Below, in pieces: positions 55,055-64,000 of a stretch of DNA of 64,000 nucleotides. The DNA is from Nemertoderma westbladi. Its lineage: Eukaryota; Xenacoelomorpha; Nemertodermatida; Nemertodermatidae. The stretch spans positions 41,304-105,303 of the forward strand of contig JAUCBJ010006625.1 in the NCBI GenBank assembly GCA_032718475.1. The letters run 5' to 3'. Each line of letters starts with the position of its first letter. The stretch's first letter is position 1. The notes beneath the pieces are model-generated. The model was not told where the DNA came from, ran no database searches, and saw nothing but the letters and a program-made list of their open reading frames with translations. The translations under genes were made by a program, and so were the position numbers.

Positions 55055-57880
55055 TATTGGAACGAAGTTCGCTTCCATTGGAACTAAGTTCGCATCCATT
55101 GGAACTAAATTAGCTTCCATTGGAACTAAATTCGCTTCCATTGGAACTAAATTAGCTTGCATTGGAACTAAGTTAGCATCCATTGGAACTAAGTTCGCAT
55201 CCATTGGAACTAAATTAGCTTCCATTGGAACTAAAGTCGCTTCCATTGGAACTAAATTAGCTTGCATTGGAACTAAGTTAGCATCCATTGGAACTAAATT
55301 CGCTTGCATTGAACTAAGTTCGCATCCTTTGGAACTAAATTCGCTTGCATTGAAACTAAGTTAGCATCCATTGGAACTAAATTCGCTTGCATTGGAACTA
55401 AATTCGCATCCATTGGAACTAAATTCGCTTGCATTGGAACTAAGTTAGCATCCATTGGAATTAAATTCGCTTACATTGGAAAAAATTAGCATCATTGGAA
55501 CTACATTCGCTTGCATTGGAACTAATTTATCATCCATTGGAACTGAATTGGCTTGCATTGGAACTAAGTTAGCGTCCATTGGAACTAAATTCGCTTGCAT
55601 TGGAACTAATTTCGCATCCATTGGAACTAAATTCGCTTGCATTGGAACTAAGTTAGCATCCATTGGAACTAAATTCGCTTGCATTGCAACTAAGTTAGCA
55701 TCCATTGGAACTAAATTCGCTTGCATTGGAACTAAATTCGCGTGCATTGGAACTAAGTTAGCATCCATTGGAACTAAATTCGCTTGCATTGGAACTAAGT
55801 TAGCATCCATTGGAACTAAATTCGCTTGTATTGGAACTAAGTTAGCACCCATTGGAATTACATTCGCTTGCATTGGAACTAAATTTGCATCCATTGGAAC
55901 TAAATTCGCTTGCATTGGAACTAAGTTAGCATCCATTGGAACTAAATTCGCTTGCATTGGAACTAAGATCGCATCCATTGGAACTAAATTCGCTTGCATT
56001 GTAACTAAGTTAGCATCCATTGGAACCAAATTCGCTTGCATTGGAACTAATTTCGTATCCATTGGAACTAAATTCGCTTGCATTGGAACTAAGTTAGCAT
56101 CAATTGGAACTAAATTCGCTTGCATTGGAACTAAGTTAGCATCCATTGGAACTAAATTCGCTTGCATTGCAACTAAGTTAGCATCCATTGGAACTAAATT
56201 CGCTTGCATTGGAACTAAATTCGCGTGCATTGGAACTAAGTTAGCATCCATTGGAACTAAATTCGCTTGCATTGGAACTAAGTTAGCATCCATTGGAACT
56301 AAATTCGCTTGTATTGGAACTAAGTTAGCACCCATTGGAATTAAATTCGCTTGCATTGGAACTAAATTTGCATCCATTGGAACTAAATTCGCTTGCATTG
56401 GAACTAAGTTAGCATCCATTGGAACTAAATTCGCTTGCATTGGAACTAAGATCGCATCCATTGGAACTAAATTCGCTTGCATTGTAACTAAGTTAGCATC
56501 CATTGGAACCAAATTCGCTTGCATTGGAACTAATTTCGTATCCATTGGAACTAAATTCGCTTGCATTGGAACTAAGTTAGCATCAATTGGAACTAAATTC
56601 GCTTGCATTGGAACTAAGTTAGCATTCATTGGAAGTAAATTCTCTTGCATTGGAAAATAGTTAGCATCCATTGGAACTAAATTCGCATGCATTGGAACTT
56701 AATTCGTTTTCGTTTTTTTCTAGTTATTGGAACTAAGTTCGCATAAATTGGAACTAATTTCGCCGAAATTGGAACTTAATTCGTTTTCGTTTTTTTCTAG
56801 TTATTGGTACTAAGTTCGCCTAAATTGGAACTAGTTTCGCCGAAATTGGAACTAAATTCGTTTCCATTGGAATTAAATACGTTTCCATTGGAACTAAATT
56901 CGTTTCCATTGGAACTAAATTCGCTTGCATTGGAACTAAGTTAACATCCATTGGAACTAAATTCGCTTGCAGTGGAACTAAGTTAGCATCCATTGGAACT
57001 AAGTTCGCATCCAGTGTAACTAAATTCGCTTGCAGTGGAACTAAGTTAGCATCCATTGGAACTAAGTTCGCATCCAGTGTAACTAAATTCGCTTGCAGTG
57101 GAACTAAGTTAGCATCCATTGGAACTAAGTTCGCATCCAGTGTAACTAAATTCGCTTGCAGTGGAACTAAGTTAGCATCCAGTGCAACTAAATTCGCTTG
57201 CATTGGAACTAAGTTCGCATCCTGTGTAACTAAATTCGCTTGCAGTGGAACTAAGTTAGCATCCAGTGCAACTAAATTCGCTTGCATTGGAACTAAATTC
57301 GCTACCATTGTAACTAAATTCGCTTGCAGTGGAACTAAGTTAGCATCCATTGGAACTAAATTCGCTTGCAGTGGAACTAAGTTCGCATCCAGTGTAACTA
57401 AATTCGCTTGCAGTGGAACTAAGTTAGCATCCATTGGAACTAAGTTCGCATCCAGTGTAACTAAATTCGCTTGCAGTGGAACTAAGTTAGCATCCAGTGC
57501 AACTAAATTCGCTTGCATTGGAACTAAGTTCGCATCCAGTGTAACTAAATTCGCTTGCAGTGGAACTAAGTTAGCATCCAGTGCAACTAAATTCGCTACC
57601 ATTGTAACTAAATTCGCTTGCATTGGAACTAAGTTCGCATCTATTGGAACTAAATTCGCTACCATTGTAACTAAATTCGCTTGCATTGGAACTAAGTTCG
57701 CATACATTGGAACTAAATTCGCTACCAGTGCAACTAAATTGGCTTGCATTAGAACTAAGTTAGCATCCAGTGGAACTAAACTCGCTTGCATTGGAACTAA
57801 GTTCGCTTGCATAGGAAGGAACTAAGTTAGCATCAATTGGAACTAAATTCGTTTCCATTGGATTAAAGTCGCATAAGGCT
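55055..57880. repeat. 2.8-kb minisatellite of 21-bp units with 483-bp higher-order repeat
   Basis: Basic unit about TTAGCATCCATTGGAACTAAA, alternating with TTCGCTTGCATTGGAACTAAG (42-bp dimer). Rare variants repeat exactly 483 bp apart (23 units): GCTTGTATTGG at 55824 and 56307, AAGATCGCATCC at 55965 and 56448, TTTCGTATCC at 56051 and 56534. A second block (about 56930-57600) uses CCAGTG variants. A spacer with TTCGTTTTCGTTTTTTTC occurs twice (56703 and 56774). Because 21 is a multiple of 3 and the unit lacks stops in several frames, both strands carry long ORFs (heptads MDANLVP on minus, IGTKFAC on plus). Coding is unlikely but not excluded. Confidence 0.95.
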
Positions 57881-58383
57881 GAAATTGGAACTAAGTACGG
57901 GGAATCCATAATAGTTAATGTCAAAATTATGGTCAAATCAAGGCACAGTGTTGAAATAATAAACTTTAAAAATTAATTTTTCTATGCTATTTCTTGTTTG
58001 CATTTAACAATTGTTATACGTTCAAAACAATTTTAACATAGATTTCTGATCATATCAAATTTTACACTATAATTTGACAAGCTCAATTTCGTCATCCAAG
58101 TGTGCATAAAGAGATAGATTATTGATTGACAAAACAAACCATCTTGATTATAACTATTTATTACAACTACTGGGGAATAAACATCAGGGAAGGAACATCA
58201 GAAATTTATCGAATTTGAATATATTCCTGACAATATTTACATTGTTTTCAAACATCCATTGCAAAAATATCGCCGCAAACGAGTGAGATCTTACAGATAA
58301 AGAAGTGCTACACAGCTGCACAACTATAACCAGTATAATCGTCGGGTCTATAAAGTAAACAACATGCTATCTCATTACTAGGA
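57881..58383. other. No recognisable feature
   Basis: AT-rich spacer between the minisatellite and the LINE copy N4. Confidence 0.5.
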
Positions 58384-59716
58384 TACTACTAGGAACGGCA
58401 TGCTGCATTGCAGCTGCATTTTTAAGAATGCTGTTATTAATCACATGTAAATACGTTTTGAATTTCCCTCCAATATTTGTATCACTTTTTATTATTTAAA
58501 CTGTAATTGCAATTGGTGATGGGTTTCTCTCATTGTATACTGTATGTTATTTATGTACGTCTATTCAGAATGCTGTGTCTGCTTGTCGACAAAATTGCGC
58601 CGCCACAACTCCCTATCACCCATGACATTTGCTAGATCATCCGCATCTTCAAGGCCAGTGTCCTTTAAGACGCGTCTCAAGAAAGCCATGGGCTGTCCAC
58701 CATGCTTATTCACTCCGTGAGGCTGCCAAAGTACAAGATTATGCACTGGCTGGTCCTCACGGCGAAAGCAATGAAATGTCCTGCAAAGCGGAGGCTTTTT
58801 TGTTCTAGTGTCAAGCTTGGGGGAACCAATGAGACACCTCCAATGTTATATAGTGTCTGGTTGGAGATGTGTGCATTGTAATTGACACAATGTACCCGGC
58901 GTAGCATTCTTGCGAATGTGACATCCAGAGATTTGGTGTCCTCAGCAGTTAGAGCCCAGTATGGACTCCCATAGAGGAGTACTGGATCTACTGCTGCTCT
59001 AAATAATCGGACCTTAAGTTTCCGATTAATTCTCGGTGACTCCCAAATCCTGGAAAGCCAATTCAAGGCTGCACATGCCTTTCCCTTACGTATTCGAAGG
59101 TCCTCACCTGACTTCCGGATCCATGATCCCAGGTAACAGAAGTCTGTCAAAATTTTGGTCTTTCTGGAGTTAATAAAAGAAGACTATAACAATAACAATA
59201 ATAATAATACGATAACTAGAAGCAGCATGTTCTAATGAGCTGAGGAGCCGTTGGGCTCCCTCTAGTGATTCTGAGAGTACTCCTAAGTCATCAGCAAAGT
59301 CTAGATCAGTTAGGTACTTAGCAGAATTTGCTCGACTTCTGGAGCCAGTAGGTGGAGTTATCATCACCCCATCATCATTATGATGATCTAAGGACATGCG
59401 TAGAACATAGTCAACCACAATTATGAACAAGAATGGTGCAAGTGTGTCTCCCTGGGGGAGGCCCCATAATACTTCAAATGGTTCTGTGTTACCGTCAACA
59501 GTAGACACAAATGTTGTCGAACCATCGTATACTGATCTAATTGCTGCAATAATTTCTTCAGGAATCCCATATAATGAAAGTATGCTGAACATACGTGAGC
59601 GAGAGACTGAATCAAAGGCCTTGAAGAAGTCAACAAAGATAACAGCCAGATAACAGAGTCTTTCTTTTTTGATAACTCTTCAATTATCCCTCTAAGTGCC
59701 AAAATGGGCTCCATAC
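58384..59716 (-). pseudogene. LINE copy N4, minus strand, 5'-truncated
   Basis: Same family as 1136-3322. The 3' end (plus TACTACTAGGAACGGCATGC, 58384) is separated from the body by a 132-bp insert. RT blocks include FSILSLYGIPEEI, GLPQGDTLAPFLF and DLDFADD (minus 59592-59170). Near 59165-59215 an AAT-rich replacement removes the INSRKTK part. The C-terminal part (59150-58564) has CYLGSWIRKSGED. 5' end at about 59716 (ATGGAGCC). Confidence 0.8.
58435..58566. mobile_element. 132-bp insertion with 10-bp TSD
   Basis: AGAATGCTGT flanks it on both sides (58425-58434 and 58567-58576), whereas the other copies of this LINE have a single site. The insert is AT-rich, without obvious inverted ends. 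A 10-bp TSD suggests a short retroposed or DNA element of unknown type. Confidence 0.7.
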
Positions 59717-60290
59717 TTCTTGCTATCTCATACTTCTTCTGTGACTGCTGCATTTTACCCATTAAAAATATATATCGTGCTACCCGAAAGTATTTTAAGT
59801 GTTGTATATTATTATGTATATTACTACCCATAACCGATTTCGTCTATTGTTGAGTATAACGTTTTATTAATGAAAAATGTATATAAACACAATAGCAGAT
59901 CACATTAATTATGTATAAAATTCAATAACATAATAACACTAAGGTTAAAATAACCTATACACATGAAAGTATAGGTACTTAAAGGCATAGGGTGGCATAC
60001 AGCTGTAGGAATAAAGCAAAAAATAAAACAATAGGAATATTTATTATAGAAATTATGTGTTAAAAAATGCGAGCGAAATTGTTTAAATAATGTTGAGATT
60101 TTGCACACTTAAATTGTTAAACCATTTAATTATACTTTGATAAAACTAATAATGCCTTTTGCATTTCCACCTCTGCAGTAATATAATAGTGCAGGAAAAC
60201 GCTTTGATACTCAAAAATGTGTAAACCAATAAAGTAAATTGCGGATGCGACATACAAGATGTAAGATATCAGCATTTCCAGGAACTTTTA
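59717..60290. other. No recognisable feature
   Basis: AT-rich, short ORFs only. Confidence 0.45.
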
Positions 60291-60292
60291 TC

Positions 60293-60372
60293 TGAGCCGC
60301 TATCGCAATTGTTAAACGCCAGACCTACAACCTGGAGGTCGTCAGTTCGATCCACCCAGACGTCATTGCCGA
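60293..60372 (+). mobile_element. Diverged tRNA-derived SINE (second family)
   Basis: GAGCCGCTATCGCAATTGTT and CAGTTCGATCCACCCAGACG, then CGTCATTGCCGAA, match the element at 42465-42575 in opposite orientation; box A is degraded. Confidence 0.65.
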
Positions 60373-60724
60373 ATTTGTTAATATATATCAAGGTCAGTCA
60401 GTAATGGTTGACTGATGAGCCTGAATGTAAAAATGTATATAGAACGTAATAAGAATTCGAGTTTCACCGTTCGAATTTCTCCATAATAATTTTTTATATT
60501 CTTTATTATTTCAGAACTATCTGACTGCACATTTGTCTGTATTGCACATTTATTTATATTAAACAACGTAGAATATATGAACTCAAATTCGTATGTTAGC
60601 CATCGCATATTCTTGACCAAATCTCCGTTGCCAAAGTTTTCATCCACTGAAAAACCGCCAGCTGTTTTTTTTTTCAATAAAATTACAATTGTTAGCTATA
60701 AAGGGTTTACCGTAGAATATCACC

Positions 60725-60765
60725 CATTCCTTGGTTTAACGAGCATAAAAGATTCTCCCATTCTA
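60725..60765 (+). repeat. 3' piece of the first SINE family
   Basis: ATTCCTTGGTTTAACGAGC followed by AAAAGATTCTCCCATTC matches the end of the SINE at 40070-40345. The head is missing. Confidence 0.7.
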
Positions 60766-60944
60766 TTGTTAGCTATACCGTTTAGTCTTGTTCTTGTTAG
60801 TCTTACAAATATTATATTTTTGAGTAGTCAACCAAGATAGACAACTATAGACACAGTGATGATTCAAGGGCTCCCTTTCTGACTTAAACTCTGCACAAAT
60901 GCACTCAGGTAATATGTTATAACAACGATAACCAAACCGTACAA

Positions 60945-61015
60945 ACCGACTAGTTTGTATTCAAATCGACTAGTTTGTATACAAATTGACTAGTTTGTAT
61001 ACAAACCGACTACTT
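60945..61015 (+). repeat. About 20-bp tandem repeat with TTTGTATACAAA palindromes
   Basis: Four copies of GACTAGTTTGTATACAAA with small changes. Confidence 0.85.
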
Positions 61016-61222
61016 TGTAAATTATACAGTATTTCAAAAGACAGTTGCATTGCATTTGCTTTGCTTGATATATTATATTATTGATTCGAAGGGATAGTTT
61101 TAATGAATCTTCAAAAATATCAGACTGTGTGGTTCCGGGTGCAACTGGACTTCCTAAAGTTATCCTTTCTAAAGTTAGCTTTTATTTTTTAATGGGAGGG
61201 GAGGGGGGGATGGGTTAGACCA

Positions 61223-61239
61223 CCCCCCCCCCCCCCCCC
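61223..61239. repeat. C17 homopolymer
   Basis: Run of 17 C after a G-rich patch; G-tract on the minus strand like the others. Confidence 0.85.
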
Positions 61240-61856
61240 TTGTCTACGCCCTTGATCTTGTGCTCGTTGCCCCTCAATTGCCAATTCGGCAACAAGCACA
61301 CTAGGTAAAATAATGTAATTACAAAACAGCCAAAAATAATGCCAAAAACACAATCTGCACAAATAAATTAAATGTTAAACTAAACCAAAATGGGCTACAT
61401 GCAAACTCATGTATTTTATTGTAGAATTGTAATACAAATACGAAGACCAAATAATAATGTAACTGACTGTGCAGTTGTCAATAATTACTCCAGGAGGAGA
61501 GGAGCGGGCAATAGATAACAGTGGGTTATCCTTATTCAGCTTGTGTTGATCAAACAGCCAGTAGCAGTACCATTTGATTGTATATAGAGTAGGACATGTT
61601 GCCAACAACTACGCCTTTGGTAAAAAATAAAACACCCTGGAGAGAGAGGAGAATGCCATTAAAAATACTTTTCTCGCTTGTCTTGAAAATAAAAGTTATT
61701 ATTACTACTTTACTAAGTCGAGCGAGCTCGGACAGAATAACAGCAGATTAATTTAATTATACAAAACCCGCCTTCTCTGCAAATTTGTTGTGCAAAATTG
61801 TTTTGATTTATGCTATTTTATAATGAAACCTTCGACTGAAGGGCACGTACTAAAAA
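61240..61856. other. No recognisable feature
   Basis: AT-rich, short frames only. Confidence 0.45.
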
Positions 61857-61930
61857 CCGGAAACACCTGGAAACAGCTGGAAACACGTAGTTTTAAGGCC
61901 GGAAACACGTAGTTTCAAGGCCGGAAACAT
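61857..61930 (+). repeat. Short tandem repeat with GGAAACACGTAGTTT
   Basis: Partial copies of CCGGAAACACGTAGTTTYAA spaced by about 24 bp, preceded by GGAAACACCTGGAAACAGCT. Confidence 0.7.
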
Positions 61931-63334
61931 CTAGATTTATCAAGAATGAGGCAGAAAACAATGGTTCGCTATATTTTTTCAGCGAAAATTCAAAATTAAA
62001 CGTCATAATTAAAAGAGCGGGAGCTTAAAATTGCAGAATTGATAACAATTCAGCCAGAAATTCAGTAGCTGATATAATTCACTGCGTTGTACCAGTACTA
62101 CTGTTACTGTACTAGACTAGACTAGTCATGACCGATTCCGACTAAACTGCAAGCTTCACGATGAATACGGTGTCGCGGTCGAAACGCCTATGTGGTTTGA
62201 AGAGATATGATATATTAATTTCAATATAAAAACTACGTGATTCACTCGAAATTCACACTTCATGAAATTATGTGAATTGCGACAATAAAAGTTATTTTCG
62301 GTAAAATATACTTATTATTCGAGGTTAAGAGCCCTAGACCAGTTCCTATAATAGAACGTAAACATGGCGATGGAGTAAAAGTAAACCCGATAACAAAGTC
62401 GTCCTAATAAACTCGGAATGGAAGGCTTAGTTAGTGGCCGAGTCCAATAAACTCAGAATGAAGACGACGCAGTTAAAACTTCGTTTAGACTCCATGTGGT
62501 TTCCATCTAACGGATAATTTTATTGGTAGTTTAAAAATAAATAAGTTAAAAGCAATGGAAAATAGTAAAAAAAGTTTCCATATTCATTTTATAAACACTA
62601 AATACACGAATTGTACTCTATGAACATTTTGATTTCCAATTTATTATACGTTCAGTTTTAAATCTTTGGCGAAATTAGTTCTACTTCCAGTATTTCAAAA
62701 TATTTAGTTTCAGTTGAGGAAAAAATTTCAAAACACAATTTCAGTTCTATTTCAGTTTCAGGTAGCAGCTCCTATTTATTTAAGCTCTATTCGCAGCTCT
62801 TACATCATACCTTGCAATAGAGGATGACTGATCCAAGTACACTGATATAACTTGGTGTATTGCAGTAGTAATCGAATTGGCAATTGATGATGTAAACATT
62901 GCAACAACTGGAGCCTTAGTGTGAGAGGTTAATAATTGCATAGATTCTGAATTTGGCGATCTCTTCTGCAAAACTATTAACAAGACGAGCAAGACTACTT
63001 ACTATCAACTCTATAACAAGTTTCAAAACAGCATATACCTATCCTATGTCTATTGCCTTTCCTTGCAAAAACCACCCTATCAAATCTGTGATGAAAACAA
63101 ATTAACAAGGAAAGTTAATTTAACCTATAGAGATAATTTGCAAACAAGCACATATAGTTACTGGAAATAAATACACATTCCCGGGCAATAGGAACAAATT
63201 TTTGAAAATGAAAAACATTGAAGTGAAAAAGTGAATTATGTGAATGTATTGAGTGATAAACAGTTTCTGCCTTATATAAGGGCAAATATATTATTATATT
63301 TCACTATTATAGGGATACATTTTATGGAAACAAC
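61931..63334. other. No recognised gene
   Basis: A minus-strand frame 62992-62783 (69 codons) follows a possible splice acceptor but I cannot identify it. AATAAACTC phrases repeat near 62408-62460. Otherwise AT-rich. Confidence 0.4.
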
Positions 63335-63775
63335 TACTAGCAATATTGAATGGGAGAATATTTTAGGCTCATTAAACCAAGGAATGCCTGTTCACCACCA
63401 TGGGTGATCTTCCACTGTAAACCCTTCCACTCTGTCTCCTAAGGGAATGTCTGTTCACCACCATGGGTGATCTTCCACTGTAAACCCTTCCACTCTGTTT
63501 CCTAAAGGAATGCCTGTTCACCACCATGGGTGATCTTTCACTGTAAACCCTTCCATTCTGTTTCCTAACGAATGCCTGTTCACCACCATGGGTGATCTTC
63601 CACTGTAAACCCTTCCACTCTTTTTCCCAAGTTGCCTTGGCTCCCATTTCTCGACCTGTTAAGAATGAAAGCCAAGGTTGTGCTGTGCCCAAACAGTGCT
63701 GCCCCATCTAGGGATTGAACCAGTGCCTCCTGATTGAAAGCTCAGGAACGTCACCACTAGACCAAGCTGCTGTCT
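63335..63775 (-). mobile_element. tRNA-derived SINE with fourfold internal repeat, minus strand
   Basis: On plus, the tRNA part is CCACTAGACCA (box A complement, 63754-63764) and GGATTGAACC (box B complement, 63712-63721). The body has four 63-bp modules starting near 63381, 63444, 63507 and 63569, each with CACCACCATGGGTGATCTT; the related SINE at 40070 has one. Its 3' end is at about 63335-63350 (AATATTGAATGGGAGAATAT). Confidence 0.85.
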
Positions 63776-64000
63776 AGCACTGTTAGAATCCCAAATACCT
63801 TCAGCCTAAATGACATAGAATCGTCGGTGATATCATAACTCCTGCAAAGACGCTGGTATTCATCACTTTACAACTGAGAGGCTTAAATTCATCCAGTCAG
63901 AGGAGCCTTTTGTGCATCTTCAGATATTGTTTAATAATAAATATAATGGCTTCAGGGTATGTACCTGAAGCTTTTTGTACAAGTCTGCAGACACCCCTAC
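63776..64000. other. Window edge, nothing recognised
   Basis: No ORF or repeat seen. Confidence 0.4.

Noticed and set aside
55445-57812. ORFs of 330-415 codons on both strands in the minisatellite
   Set aside because: Both strands are open because the unit is 21 bp. The two main minus-strand blocks are not in the same frame, and no start context or domain exists. Kept as a repeat, with a note in findings.
62780-62992. Minus-strand frame of about 70 codons
   Set aside because: It begins near a possible splice acceptor but shows no domain. Insufficient evidence for an exon.

Overview
The window is animal nuclear DNA, almost certainly from an invertebrate. It is AT-rich and has one intron-containing secreted protease gene with GT-AG introns and a TATA box. 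It also has one probable neuropeptide-precursor exon, and many class I and class II transposable elements, microsatellites, minisatellites and long poly-G runs. No operons, bacterial genes or CRISPR arrays are visible. The phylum cannot be fixed from the sequence alone; the mixture of RTE/CR1-like LINEs, Ty3/gypsy, BEL/Pao-like, Penelope-like, tRNA-SINE and TTAA-targeting elements is typical of marine invertebrates.

Layout. 1-1135: 3' part of a CR1/L2/Rex-like LINE. 1136-15530 ('segment A') and 18895-35440 ('segment B') are two direct copies of one ancestral segment, each later hit by its own insertions. Shared parts are a decayed LINE, a 40-bp VNTR, a 17-bp inverted-array element, a decayed RT-like gene and a BEL/Pao gag remnant. 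Only A carries an 873-bp TTAA element (5476-6348) and a 4.35-kb DNA transposon with a nearly intact transposase (9346-13698). Only B carries a Penelope-like GIY-YIG fragment, a piggyBac-like element (23372-24969), a near-intact Ty3/gypsy retrotransposon (26989-32076) and a 0.54-kb near-perfect palindrome (32110-32645). Because each copy shows the empty site of the other, several target-site duplications can be read directly. Between A and B lies a complete six-exon trypsin-like protease gene on the minus strand (16239-18591).

35440-46260 holds decayed LINEs, tRNA-derived SINEs, a foldback element, a second piggyBac-like relative and a Helitron-like 3' end. On the minus strand at 42053-42223 there is an exon that looks like the C-terminal part of a neuropeptide precursor: repeated WSF-containing pentapeptides, each followed by Gly-Lys-Arg. 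This is the most interesting host feature.

46745-51460 is a nearly full-length two-ORF LINE on the minus strand. 51995-53084 is a non-autonomous DNA transposon with 8-bp TSDs. 55055-57880 is a 2.8-kb minisatellite built on a 21-bp (7-codon) unit with a 483-bp higher-order repeat. 58384-59716 is another LINE copy, interrupted by a small insertion. The last 4 kb contains SINE pieces, one with a 63-bp internal expansion.

The genes do not form a common pathway. The protease is a secreted digestive-type enzyme, the peptide exon a secreted signalling precursor, and nearly everything else is mobile DNA in different states of decay.
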